Shown in pieces: positions 36,565-45,241 of a stretch of DNA of 53,451 nt. The stretch spans positions 1-53,451 of the forward strand of contig PLDW01000112.1 of assembly GCA_003136315.1 (NCBI GenBank), in the 5' to 3' direction. A program made the position numbers and the translations under genes. The notes under the pieces were generated by a model that searched no databases, was not told where the DNA came from, and saw only the letters and a program-made list of their open reading frames with translations. Source of the DNA: Gemmataceae bacterium. Lineage in GTDB: Bacteria; Planctomycetota; Planctomycetia; Gemmatales; Gemmataceae. How positions within the stretch are numbered: position 1 is the stretch's first letter; every line of letters begins with the position of its first letter.

Positions 36565-38379
36565 ATGCTGCGACGCGTCCTCGGCCTTCACCCCATCGAA
36601 GCACTCGAACCCCGGGACCTGCCCGCAACCGCCTTCCAGAATTTTCCGATCATTCCCGCCGATCAGGCCGCACTCGACCACGCCCGCGCGATCGCGGCCG
36701 TCGGACAGACCGACGGCCGCCGAACCAATGCGTTCATGGACATCGGTGACAGCATCTCGCAAGAGTTTAACCCCTACCTTGACGGTGGCGTGACCGGATA
36801 TTTGGCCCCCCTCGGGGCGCCCGGCTACAACCCCATCGCGTCCGGCCTGGCCGCGTCGTATCCGCAACTCCTCGGCACTCTGGCGACGTTCCAGGCCCCT
36901 GTCCCGGGCGGGACCAACTCGTTCTACCACACCAGTCTGTCCGCCGTGGCGGGGTACAACGCGAGCAACGCGCTGGCGACCTTCCCCAGCGAGTTGGCCG
37001 TCACCGACGCCGGTATCGCCCTCATCATGATCGGCACCAACAACCTGGAAGTCACGCCCCCGACCACGTTCCAGGCCGAGATTCAAACGCTTGTTCAGGG
37101 CCTGGCGGCCGACGGCGTGGTCCCTGTCCTGAGCACAATCCCGGACAATTACCGCAACAGCACATTCGAATCGTCCGTTTTCGCCCTGAACCAGGCGATC
37201 GCGAACGTGGCGGATCAGGACAACATCCCGCTGTGGAACGCCTGGCTGGGCCTGCAATCGCTGCCGAACCACGGCGTCCGGACGTTCGATGAGACTCACC
37301 TGACGGTTTCGCCCAACGGGGGTGGCAGCTTTGGCCCCACCGACCTCCTCTACGGCGAAAACCTCCGGAACCTGGAAGCCCTGCAGGTACTGAACTGGTA
37401 CCAGACCCAGGTGCTTGGCAGCCCGCCGCCCGTCGCGCCGTTGCCGGGCTGGACACCGATCCAGCCCGGGGAGCAGGTGTATGCCGTCGGCCTGGGGGAA
37501 GGCCAAACACCCTCGGTTTCGATCTACGACGCCAAGACCGGCCAGGAGATCGACCGGTTCCTGGCGTTCGCCCCGTCGTTCAGCGGCGGCGTGCGGGTGG
37601 CCGTCGGCGACACGAACGGGGATGGCATCCCGGACATCATCGTCGGGGCCGGCCCGGGCGGCGGTCCCGAAGTGAGAGTGATTTCTGGGGCGGACGGGTC
37701 GACGCTGGCCAGTTTCTTCGCCTTCGACCCGTCGTTTCGAGATGGCGTGAGCAGCGTCTCGGCCGGCGACCTGACGGGGGATGGGAAGGCCGATATCGTG
37801 GTCGGAGCGGGTGTGGGCGGCGGCCCTGTGGTGGCCGTGTTCAACGGCGGCGACTACGCCCCGGTCGAGCAGTTCTTCGCCTACGCCCCGTCGTTCCGGG
37901 GTGGGGTCAGCGTGGCGGCCGGGGTGTTCGCAGGGGTCGGGCCGGGAATCGCCACCGCCCCTGGCCCCGGTGGCGGCCCGGTGGCGGAGGTGTTTGCGTT
38001 CGGGGCCACCACCCCGACCGACTCGTTCCTGGCTTCCACCACCGGGAGTGCAAGCGGGTGGGCGGTCGCAGCGGCCGACCTCACCGGAATAGGTACGGAC
38101 CAGGTGATTATCGGCCCAGAGAGCGGACAGCCGGTGGTGTCGGTCGACGACCCGCAGTCCGGGACCAACCTGGGGAACATCACCGCCGGGCCGACCACGA
38201 ACTCGGGTGGCGTTCGCCTGGGGGTGATCCGGGGGGTGTCCGGGGCAGGGGACACGTTACTTGTCGGGAACGGGAGCGGCGACCCCGTGGCCGTGGAAGG
38301 GTTGACCGGACTGAGTAGCACCCCCACCCTCCTTCCGCCCAACGACCCCTCCCGCGCCTACGGCGTCTACGTCGGGTAA
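36565..38379 (+). CDS. SGNH-hydrolase/beta-propeller surface protein, copy 2
   Basis: A 604-residue paralogue on the opposite strand to copies 1 and 3. The N-terminal motif is IEALEPRDLP. The hydrolase part keeps GDS (Ser63), MIGTNN and DETH before LTVSPNGGG. The blades (DTNGDGIPDIIVGAGPGGGP, then DLTGDGKADIVVGAGVGGGP) are like those of copy 1 but more divergent at the DNA level than copies 1 and 3 are from each other. It seems more GC-rich at third positions (runs of GTC, GCC, GGC). It converges on copy 3 with a strong hairpin between them. Confidence 0.88.
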   Translation: MLRRVLGLHPIEALEPRDLPATAFQNFPIIPADQAALDHARAIAAVGQTDGRRTNAFMDIGDSISQEFNPYLDGGVTGYLAPLGAPGYNPIASGLAASYPQLLGTLATFQAPVPGGTNSFYHTSLSAVAGYNASNALATFPSELAVTDAGIALIMIGTNNLEVTPPTTFQAEIQTLVQGLAADGVVPVLSTIPDNYRNSTFESSVFALNQAIANVADQDNIPLWNAWLGLQSLPNHGVRTFDETHLTVSPNGGGSFGPTDLLYGENLRNLEALQVLNWYQTQVLGSPPPVAPLPGWTPIQPGEQVYAVGLGEGQTPSVSIYDAKTGQEIDRFLAFAPSFSGGVRVAVGDTNGDGIPDIIVGAGPGGGPEVRVISGADGSTLASFFAFDPSFRDGVSSVSAGDLTGDGKADIVVGAGVGGGPVVAVFNGGDYAPVEQFFAYAPSFRGGVSVAAGVFAGVGPGIATAPGPGGGPVAEVFAFGATTPTDSFLASTTGSASGWAVAAADLTGIGTDQVIIGPESGQPVVSVDDPQSGTNLGNITAGPTTNSGGVRLGVIRGVSGAGDTLLVGNGSGDPVAVEGLTGLSSTPTLLPPNDPSRAYGVYVG

Positions 38380-38428
38380 GGACTGGTGCATCAACACGTG
38401 TCGTAATATCTGATATATTGGCCGATCT

Positions 38429-38469
38429 ACCCCCCCAACCCCCCCTTTCGAAGGGGGGGTTGGGGGGGT
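38429..38469. terminator. perfect 19-bp palindromic hairpin between convergent genes
   Basis: Arms 38429-38447 and 38451-38469 pair perfectly through runs of seven C, AA and seven C against the reverse, with a 3-nt loop. It lies 49 nt after copy 2's stop and about 160 nt from copy 3's stop, so it could end both transcripts. The sequence also resembles a palindrome dispersed in many bacterial genomes. Confidence 0.8.
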
Positions 38470-38628
38470 GAATTGACGATATCAACCAACCTCACACTCA
38501 TTGATACGATGTTCCTAAGAGCCTATCTCAAAACCCAAAGGGGATGGATAAATCGTTATGGTGGATCGCCCGTCGGGAGGTGGGCTATGACCGTGACCGC
38601 GTCAATGGTGCCCGAGTCGTTCCGCATC

Positions 38629-40434
38629 TTAGCCGACATACACCCCATAGGCACGACTGGGGTCGTTCGGGAGGAGTGGGATCATTGTGCCGGAAAGGCC
38701 TGTGAAACCCGTCACGGAGACCGCATCTCCTGAGCCGTTGCCGACAAGCAACTCGTCCGGCGTCCCGCCCGCCCCGTGCATCACCCCCAGACGCACTCCC
38801 CCGAGACTGGTTGTTGGCCCAGCGTAGAAGTTCCCCAGATTCGACCCGGTCACCGGGTTGTACACCTGAACGATCGGTCGGCCGCTGACTGAGCCCACAA
38901 TCACCTGATCCGACCCCGATCCGGTGAGATCCGCTGCGGTCACGGCCAAACCACTCGGATCGGAGGGGTCGACCGTGTAGAACGATGTCGCCGCGGTCAT
39001 CGAGCCATAGGTGAACAGCTCGATTTGCGGCCCCCCACCAGGCCCGGGTACGGTCACGATCGCTGGCCCAATCCCGGCGAACGTCCCGGTTGCCACCTCG
39101 ACCCCACCACGGAACGAGGGGGCATACGCATAGAATCGCTCGGCCAGGCCAAAATCCCCACCGTGGAAGACCGCCACCACTGGGCCACCGCCGGCCGCCG
39201 CTCCGACCACAATGTCGGCTTTCCCATCCCCCTCCAAATCAGCCGCCGAGACGGAACTGATGCCGTTGCGGAAGTTCGGATCGAAGGCAAAAAAGCTCGC
39301 CAATTCCGACCCATTCGCACCGGAGAACACCTCCACCTCCGGCCCGCCTCCCGGTCCGGCGGCAACGATGATGTCGGGGATGCCGTCGCCGTTCACATCC
39401 GCCACGGTCACCCGCACCCCACCGGTGAAGTTCGCGGCGAAGGGGAGAAACTGATCGATCTCCTTGCCGGTCGCAGAGTCGTACACCGACACCGCTGGGG
39501 TCTGTCCCTCTCCGAGGCCAACGGCGTACACCGCCTCTCCCGACTGGAGGGGAGTCCACGATGAGAATGGGGCCACCGGTGGTGGAGCGCCGAGAACTTG
39601 CGTCTGATACCAATTCAAAACTTGAAGGGCTTCGAGGTTGCGAACATTCTGACCGTACTGGAGGTCGCCAGGGAAGAAACTCCCGCCTCCGTTCGGAGAG
39701 ACATCGAAGTGGATACCGCTCGCCTGGAGTCCGTGGTTTGGCAGTGACTGGAGTCCGAGCCAGGCGTTCCAGAGCGGGACATTGTTCTGGCTCGCCACGT
39801 CTGCGATCGCCTGGTTGATTGCCAACACGCCCGGCTCATCAATATCCCCCTCGTAGTAACAATCCGGGATGGTGCTGAGAACCGGGACCACACCCTCGGC
39901 GGCAAGAGTCTGGACCATCGTTGTGAGTTGAGACTCGAACACCGCGATAGGGGTCGCGAAGAACACATCGTTCGTGCCGATGGCGATGAGCGCGATCCCC
40001 GCGTTGGTGGTCGCGAGTTCGGACTGATAGGTTGCGAGCAAATCAATGGCGCGATACCCCGGAACCGCCGCCACGCTGGTATGGTCGAACGAGTTGAGCC
40101 CACCAGCGACCGGATCCTGGAAAGTGGACAGCGTGCCGAGGAGTTCGGGATGAGAGGTTGCGAGCCCGGAAGCGACTGGGTTATATCCAGGTGCCCCAAG
40201 AGGACTCAGGAACCCGGGGGCGTAGGGAGAAAATTCGGCCGAGTTACTGTCCCCCAGGAGCATGAAGGCATCGGTGCGCCGGCCCTGCGTTTGACCGACA
40301 GTGGCGATGGCTCGGGCGTGATCGAGTGCGGCCTGATTGTCGGGGATGATGGGGTCTGTCTGGAACGCGGCGGATGGGACATCCCGGGCTTCGAGGGCCT
40401 CCACGATCAGCGTTGTCGCGGTGCGGGACGGCAT
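38629..40434 (-). CDS. SGNH-hydrolase/beta-propeller surface protein, copy 3
   Basis: A 601-residue paralogue with IVEALEARDVP at the N-terminus, GDS (Ser63) and IAIGTND. The DxxH motif reads SGIH at 239-242: the Asp of copy 1 (238) is Ser239 here, so the catalytic site may be weakened. The propeller blades are nearly identical to copy 1 over long stretches, including 39210-39310 against 34640-34750, as if recently converted. It is the last of three paralogues in a -,+,- arrangement. Confidence 0.88.
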   Translation of the reverse strand: MPSRTATTLIVEALEARDVPSAAFQTDPIIPDNQAALDHARAIATVGQTQGRRTDAFMLLGDSNSAEFSPYAPGFLSPLGAPGYNPVASGLATSHPELLGTLSTFQDPVAGGLNSFDHTSVAAVPGYRAIDLLATYQSELATTNAGIALIAIGTNDVFFATPIAVFESQLTTMVQTLAAEGVVPVLSTIPDCYYEGDIDEPGVLAINQAIADVASQNNVPLWNAWLGLQSLPNHGLQASGIHFDVSPNGGGSFFPGDLQYGQNVRNLEALQVLNWYQTQVLGAPPPVAPFSSWTPLQSGEAVYAVGLGEGQTPAVSVYDSATGKEIDQFLPFAANFTGGVRVTVADVNGDGIPDIIVAAGPGGGPEVEVFSGANGSELASFFAFDPNFRNGISSVSAADLEGDGKADIVVGAAAGGGPVVAVFHGGDFGLAERFYAYAPSFRGGVEVATGTFAGIGPAIVTVPGPGGGPQIELFTYGSMTAATSFYTVDPSDPSGLAVTAADLTGSGSDQVIVGSVSGRPIVQVYNPVTGSNLGNFYAGPTTSLGGVRLGVMHGAGGTPDELLVGNGSGDAVSVTGFTGLSGTMIPLLPNDPSRAYGVYVG

Positions 40435-40566
40435 CGGCGTGACTCACGGGTGAGGAAATCGAGTGTCCCGCAAATCTGACCCAGCTTGCCGCCCTTTTCA
40501 AACTCCCGAATCCTGGATCTCATCAATCCCCTCGGCCACCGGTCCGACCCCTTGACACAATCGACC

Positions 40567-41610
40567 TCACGCGGACGACCGGCCCGATAGGGCGCCCACA
40601 GGATCGGCAAAAACGGCAGGGACGCCACCGGTGTGAATAAACACAAGGACCGCTCCCGGAGCATAGCGACCAGCCCGAACATCCGCCATCAGGCCAGCCA
40701 TTGCCTTGGCCGAGTAGACCGGATCGAGGAGGATCGCTTCGGTGGTGGCGAGCAGGTGGAGTGCCTCCTGACCAGCCGGCGATGGGATGCCGTATCCCGG
40801 CGCAACGAACGCTTCGTCGGCATCCACATCGGTCGCGGTCAGGCGGTGGGACAGGCCGAGCCGCTCAGCAGCGTCGTTGGCGTCTCGCGCCAGTGCGGTT
40901 GGGATGTGCCACGGCCAGTGCATCGGGCAGATGAGGCGGGCTGGACATTCCAGCCCGAGAACAGCCTTTCCAAGAGCAACACCGGCACCGGTCGCCCCGG
41001 AGGACGAAACGTAGAGCGCATCCGGCTTCAAACCCCGGCTTGTCAGTTGCTCGACGATCTCGGCGATGCACAGTGCGTAACTGACTGCTGCGAGTGGAAT
41101 CACGCGGGGTCGATGCCAGGCGTAGGGCTTTCGACCGGCCGCCCGGAACTCGGCAGCCTTGGTCGCGAGGAGGGCATCCAGTTCCGGACCGATGGCAGCG
41201 TCAGTGAATTCGACCTTGGCCCCGACCAAATAATCGAGGAGCAGGTTGCCCTGCGCCTCCAGGCTGTAATGCCCCTTGCTCAGGTAAAGTCGGCATTCCA
41301 ATCCCAGACGGGCACAACCGGCGGCCGTCTGGCGGCAGTTGTTCGACTGGACTCCGGCTCCCCAGACCACCAGATCGCACCCCTGGTTGACGGCGTCGCC
41401 CAGGAGGAATTCATTGTGTCGGGCCTTGTTGCCGCCGAGGAGCAGGCCGGTGCAATCGTCTCGCTTGACGAACACCCGCACACCGCCGCCGAGACGGGCC
41501 GCAAACCGGGGCAACTCCTCCAGCGGTGTGGGGAGGTGTGCAAGCGGCACCCGGGGCAACCGGGCCGCCGCCGCACGGAGGTCCGAAGGAGCAAGTTTCG
41601 GGAACGACAT
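40567..41610 (-). CDS. PLP-dependent ACC deaminase/D-cysteine desulfhydrase-family enzyme
   Basis: A 347-residue PLP enzyme. It has FVKRDDCTGLLLGGNKARHN with the PLP Lys in GGNK, GAGVQSNNCRQTAAG (the SNxxRQ block that contacts PLP and substrate), and SSSGATGAGVALG as the phosphate loop. It should break a C-S or C-N bond in a D-amino acid or ACC-like substrate; substrate cannot be decided by eye. The start at 41610 (ATG) gives the family length, and the frame to 41742 runs through repeat DNA. It is minus-strand, upstream of SGNH copy 3 in the same direction. Confidence 0.88.
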   Translation of the reverse strand: MSFPKLAPSDLRAAAARLPRVPLAHLPTPLEELPRFAARLGGGVRVFVKRDDCTGLLLGGNKARHNEFLLGDAVNQGCDLVVWGAGVQSNNCRQTAAGCARLGLECRLYLSKGHYSLEAQGNLLLDYLVGAKVEFTDAAIGPELDALLATKAAEFRAAGRKPYAWHRPRVIPLAAVSYALCIAEIVEQLTSRGLKPDALYVSSSGATGAGVALGKAVLGLECPARLICPMHWPWHIPTALARDANDAAERLGLSHRLTATDVDADEAFVAPGYGIPSPAGQEALHLLATTEAILLDPVYSAKAMAGLMADVRAGRYAPGAVLVFIHTGGVPAVFADPVGALSGRSSA

Positions 41611-41647
41611 GGTGATATCCCGGGCCAGAAGCGGGGCGACCCAAGTA

Positions 41648-41826
41648 TTCTCCGATGGTTGCGTGAGGGGGCAAGCCGGGATCTCAACTGAAGAGTTGCA
41701 GATATCGTGGAACCCGCACCGTAGTCCTGCCTTCATGCCCACTCAAAGCAGTGGTCATGGCACCCCGGGTATTCTCCGATGGTTGTGTCAGGGGGCAAGC
41801 GGGAGCTCACCCGAAGATTCGCAGGG
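41648..41826. repeat. two direct copies of a ~55-bp unit, plus palindromic motif
   Basis: TATTCTCCGATGGTTG begins both copies (41648 and 41768), each followed by AGGGGGCAAG and CCGAAGA- or TGAAGA-type ends. CATGCCCACTCAAAGC (41733-41748) also occurs inverted near 41838-41853. These are probably parts of a dispersed repeat. The rest of the 41611-42315 gap has only a weak small frame. Confidence 0.75.
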
Positions 41827-41980
41827 TGCCATGCCCACAGCTTTGAGTGGGCATGCTGACACCATGACGAAATGACCGATCCACACGAGGTCGTGAATAG
41901 CCGACCAGGTGCCTCTCGGGGAATCGGCCGCAACCGAGTCGGGATCGCTGCCTTGGTTCGCTATGGCTGCCGATTTTCCA

Positions 41981-42157
41981 CTACGATATGCCCTGAAGAG
42001 ATCTCAATGCGGTAATCAGGAGCCTGCCGTGGACGATCTTCGCAAGAAGTACCGCCCCTGGTACGCCCATCAGAACTGCCAGAAGGTCGTTTCGTTTCGC
42101 CCCGCGACGCCTTGCCCGAAGGCGATTCTGACGGCTCTGTTGGGGCGTCAGTTTCAT
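41981..42157 (-). CDS. possible small membrane protein
   Basis: A 58-residue frame: a basic N-terminus (MKLTPQQSRQNRLRARRRG), then a hydrophobic segment (LLAVLMGVPGAVLLAKIV), then a short tail. The layout is plausible for a membrane-anchored small protein. Ribosome-site support is weak, and the opposite strand also has an open frame ending near 42190, so this is a tentative call. Confidence 0.3.
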   Translation of the reverse strand: MKLTPQQSRQNRLRARRRGAKRNDLLAVLMGVPGAVLLAKIVHGRLLITALRSLQGIS

Positions 42158-42315
42158 GTTTTTCCGCCCCAACAAGGCGGTGGATACTAGCCCTGGGAGC
42201 CGGAAGAGCCTGACTGGCCAAGCCCAAATTCAATGATGGGACCAAGCGGGTGGTCCACCTTTGGGCCGACCCTGCGAGGCATCCTGCTTGCACACAATCG
42301 GAAAGGTGGTCGGCC

Positions 42316-43908
42316 GTGGGTTCTGCTCTTCGAGTCGTGTGGGGGATGGTCATCTCGACTCTGGTTGCCGTGGGGCTATGTGCCCTCCCGGCCCCGGCTG
42401 CTCCGCCCCAAGCAGCAGTAGCAACTGGGTTGGCCACGCTGGTCGATGAGGTGGTTGACGGGCCGGAATACAAGCACGCCTCCTGGGGCATTCTGGTCGT
42501 CAAGGCGTCCGGCGAAACCGTCTACGCGCGGAACCCGGACGCGATGCTCGCGCCAGCCTCGGTCACGAAGTTGTTCACCTCTGCGGCGGCCTTGATCGCC
42601 ATCGGCCCGGAGCACACCTACGAGACCAAAGTCTACCAGCGGGGGCGTGTGTTGAGCGGGACGCTCCGCGGCGACCTGATCCTTGTTGCGTCTGGCGACC
42701 CAACTCTCGGGGGGCGAACCAAGGATGGGAAGATTGTGTACCGCGACAAGGACCACACTTACGCGAACAGCGGGCTGATGGAGTCGGAACTGACTGATAC
42801 CAACCCGCTCGCCGGGTTGGAAGACCTCGCCCGGCAAGTGAAGGAAGCCGGGGTGAAGCAGATCGATGGAGAGGTTCTCATCGACGACCGGCTATTCACT
42901 CGGACTCAGGCCACCGGGAGCGGACCATCTGCGGTCACTCCGATCACCGTGAATGACAATGTGGTCGATGTCCTGGTGAAACCAGGCGAAAATGTGGGCG
43001 ACCTGGCAACAGTGACCATCCGGCCGGTGACGGCGTTCGCCCAGGTCGACGCGCTCGTGAAGACCGGCGAGGAGGGATCGGCAGTCGAGATCAGTTTGCA
43101 CGAGATCGGAGCGAACCAGTTCGCTGTTCGTGGCCGGGTTCCGAAGGGGGGCAAGCCGATTCTCCGGATCTATCAGGTCGGTGATCCGGCCCTGTTCGCC
43201 CGGGCGCTCTTCATTGAAGCACTGCGGCGAAACGGGGTGCAGGCGAATGCCGCGATCCTCCGACCGGATCACGCCGACCTCCCTGAGCGATCGGCCTACG
43301 ACGCGCTCAAGACAGTGGCGACATTCACCTCCCCACCGTTGAAGGATGCGGTCACGGTGACGATGAAAGTGAGTCACAACCTTTACGCGAGCATGCTCCC
43401 GTGCCTGGTTGCAGCATCGCGCGGAGAAACGACTGCCGAGGCAGGGCTGCGGGCAGGGCGGAAGATCTTCGCCAAGGATCTGGGGGTGGATGTCGGGGGA
43501 GTATCGTTTGGTGGCGGGGCAGGAGGGTCACCGGCGGATTTCGTGACGGCCCGGGCGACAGTCGACCTGTTGCGGGGGATGGCGAATCGGCCGGAGTGGG
43601 AAGTGTACAAGGCCGCGATGCCCATCCTGGGTGTGGATGGAACGCTGGCGGAGTCCGTAAAACCGGACAGCCCCGCCCGTGGGAAGGTCCGTGGCAAAAC
43701 GGGAACGCTGGTCTGGGTCGACTCAGCGAACGACCGACTCTTCCTCAAGAGCAAGGCACTCGCGGGGGTGATGACAACGAAGGCCGGAACCCCGCTCACC
43801 TTCGCGATGATGGTCAACAACGTCCCATTGCCGAAGGGTGTCTCCGCAACCCGCGAGGGGAAAATGCTCGGCCGACTCTGCGAGATCCTGTACGAGAATG
43901 GACCGTGA
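42316..43908 (+). CDS. dacB: D-Ala-D-Ala carboxypeptidase/endopeptidase, PBP4 type (S13)
   Basis: A roughly 530-residue peptidase family S13 protein, exported and acting on peptidoglycan peptides. The signal peptide is MVISTLVAVGLCALPAPAAP-like. The three penicillin-binding motifs are present: SxxK in ASVTKLFT, SxN in SHNLYASML, and KTG in GKTGTLVW. The GTG at 42316 with GGAAAGGTGG upstream is preferred; a start at 42250 or 42346 is possible. Its presence fits the view that these planctomycetes have peptidoglycan. It is single, with no co-directional neighbour. Confidence 0.92.
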   Translation: MGSALRVVWGMVISTLVAVGLCALPAPAAPPQAAVATGLATLVDEVVDGPEYKHASWGILVVKASGETVYARNPDAMLAPASVTKLFTSAAALIAIGPEHTYETKVYQRGRVLSGTLRGDLILVASGDPTLGGRTKDGKIVYRDKDHTYANSGLMESELTDTNPLAGLEDLARQVKEAGVKQIDGEVLIDDRLFTRTQATGSGPSAVTPITVNDNVVDVLVKPGENVGDLATVTIRPVTAFAQVDALVKTGEEGSAVEISLHEIGANQFAVRGRVPKGGKPILRIYQVGDPALFARALFIEALRRNGVQANAAILRPDHADLPERSAYDALKTVATFTSPPLKDAVTVTMKVSHNLYASMLPCLVAASRGETTAEAGLRAGRKIFAKDLGVDVGGVSFGGGAGGSPADFVTARATVDLLRGMANRPEWEVYKAAMPILGVDGTLAESVKPDSPARGKVRGKTGTLVWVDSANDRLFLKSKALAGVMTTKAGTPLTFAMMVNNVPLPKGVSATREGKMLGRLCEILYENGP

Positions 43909-43922
43909 GACGGGGCAAACTC

Positions 43923-43956
43923 GGAACGCGGAACGCGGAACGCGGAACGCGGAACG
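43923..43956. repeat. 4.9 tandem copies of GGAACGC
   Basis: The 7-nt unit runs uninterrupted from 43923 to 43956, 15 nt after the dacB stop. A non-multiple of three, it is probably a slippage-prone microsatellite. It is not coding. Confidence 0.95.
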
Positions 43957-44016
43957 ACATCGACCGGTTCTGTTTCCACTCTGAACGGGGTGTGGCAAGT
44001 ATTCCGGGAGGTGATT

Positions 44017-44061
44017 GGTTTTCAGCCTGAAAGGCTGAGATTCCTCAGCCCAGGGCACCGC
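44017..44061. repeat. inverted copy of the 33846-33890 repeat
   Basis: GGTTTTCAGCCTGAAAGG begins a unit whose reverse complement is close to 33846-33890 (common core CAGCCTGAAAGGCTGAGAT, then CTCAGCCCAGGGCA). Variants continue to about 44140 (CAGCCTGAAGGGCTG). It fills the gap between dacB and ribH. Confidence 0.8.
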
Positions 44062-44147
44062 CCTGGGGAGACGACCACCCACACTCTTCCAGCCTGAAGG
44101 GCTGGGATCACGTCTTCTCTGCCCAGGCAACGTCCTGGGTACCGGTC

Positions 44148-44612
44148 TCATCCCGGCAATTGCTTGAGCAGATTGACCATCTCGACGGCAGTGACGGCAG
44201 CCTCGAACCCCTTGTTCCCGGCCTTGGCCCCGGCCCGATGGATGGCCTGTTCGAGGGTCTCGCAGGTGAGCACACCGAAAATCACCGGTATCCCGCAGGC
44301 GAGGGCCGCGCTGGCAATCCCGCTGGTGGCTGCCCCGGCGACATGGTCGTAGTGGTCGGTGTCCCCTCGGATTATGCACCCCAGACAGATGATCGCTGCG
44401 TACCGCCCCGACTTCCCGAGCCGCTGGGCGACGAGCGGGATCTCGTACGACCCCGGAACGCGGACGAGGTCGACTCGGTCGTCGCTCACCCCATGCCGTT
44501 TCAGGGCGTCGACCGCCCCGCCGACGAGTTGGTCGACGACGAATGCATTGAACCGGGCCGCGACCAGCGCGAACCGGCCAGCCGGGGGAGAGAAATCGCC
44601 TTCATAGAGCAT
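44148..44612 (-). CDS. ribH: 6,7-dimethyl-8-ribityllumazine synthase
   Basis: A 154-residue riboflavin-pathway enzyme that joins the pyrimidinedione and dihydroxybutanone phosphate. It has [44 protein letters not shown] (with the catalytic His region), and GVLTCETLEQAIHRAG. The length is standard for the icosahedral or pentameric form. The open frame extends to 44840, but the ATG at 44612 gives the family N-terminus (MLYEGDF). A degenerate copy of its first part lies at 45104-45236. No other rib genes are in the window. Confidence 0.95.
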   Translation of the reverse strand: MLYEGDFSPPAGRFALVAARFNAFVVDQLVGGAVDALKRHGVSDDRVDLVRVPGSYEIPLVAQRLGKSGRYAAIICLGCIIRGDTDHYDHVAGAATSGIASAALACGIPVIFGVLTCETLEQAIHRAGAKAGNKGFEAAVTAVEMVNLLKQLPG

Positions 44613-44776
44613 GAGTGCAGTTACCGGAGGTTGTTTTCCTCGTTGTACGGACCCTGGCAGCGAGTCGTTAGCCGGGTTGCCAGGCCCGGATCTTCCGACC
44701 CGATGACCCATCAGGCTTACTGGGCCGTGAACACCCGATTCGCGACGGGTATCATGTCTATGAGGAGGAACAAGCC

Positions 44777-45007
44777 GTGCAGACCGCAACGATCGAAGAC
44801 GTCCAGGCTCGGTTGCCCGAAATCCTGGACGCTCTCGCACCCGGGGATGAAGTCGTCATCACTCGCGATGGGAAACCCATCGGCCGGTTGGTGGCACCGT
44901 CTGAGCTTCCGAAAGGTGTTCCGATCTTCGGGCGTGCGAAGGGGATGCTGATCGTCCATTCCGAAGACGACGACCACCTCAAGGATTTCGCGGAGTACAT
45001 GCCGTGA
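44777..45007 (+). CDS. Phd/YefM-type antitoxin
   Basis: A 76-residue antitoxin. Residues 1-45 ([20 protein letters not shown], then [16 protein letters not shown]) match the Phd/YefM DNA-binding domain. The C-terminus (acidic, [15 protein letters not shown]) is of the kind that wraps the toxin. The start is a GTG with AGGAGGA 9 nt upstream. Its stop overlaps the toxin start by 4 nt (GTGA). As the toxin is broken, this antitoxin now probably has no partner here. Confidence 0.85.
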   Translation: MQTATIEDVQARLPEILDALAPGDEVVITRDGKPIGRLVAPSELPKGVPIFGRAKGMLIVHSEDDDHLKDFAEYMP

Positions 45008-45150
45008 ACCTCCTGCTCGACACCCATGCATTCCTCTGGTTCGTGCTGGCCGATGCCCAGTTGAGCGCAGTAGCCAGTTCCCATATCCAAGACCCGGCGA
45101 ATCGTCGCTCACACCATGCCGCTTCAGGGCGTCAACTGCCCCGTCAATGA
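45004..45150 (+). pseudogene. truncated PIN/VapC-type toxin
   Basis: The frame begins [19 protein letters not shown], and the first PIN-domain Asp ([10 protein letters not shown]) and the IQDPANR block are as in VapC-like RNases. Homology stops at about 45104, where ribH-related DNA begins, and a stop follows at 45148. About 35 of 130 residues remain, so later acidic residues of the active site are missing. The toxin is very likely inactive. Confidence 0.85.
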
Positions 45151-45236
45151 GTTGATCGACGACGAACGCATTGAACCGGGTCGCGACCAGTGCGAGCTGG
45201 CCAGCCGGGGGGAGAAGTCGCCTTCGTAACCGATGG
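45104..45236 (-). pseudogene. duplicated 5' fragment of ribH
   Basis: Plus-strand DNA 45104-45236 matches 44481-44612 across about 130 nt (shared GTCGCTCAC, CATGCCG, TTCAGGGCGTC, CGACGACGAA and GCATTGAACCGGG). On the minus strand it encodes [19 protein letters not shown], versus [19 protein letters not shown] in ribH. A one-base shift breaks the first codons. It ends exactly where the PIN toxin loses homology. Confidence 0.9.
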
Positions 45237-45241
45237 GCAGG

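Noticed and set aside
36277-37506. Long open frame on the minus strand inside SGNH copy 2
   Set aside because: It is antisense to a clearly conserved gene, has low-complexity GR/GV-rich content and no start signal; it results from high GC at third positions.
44777-45150. Functional type II toxin-antitoxin pair
   Set aside because: The toxin frame loses PIN homology at 45104 and stops at 45150, leaving only about a quarter of the domain.
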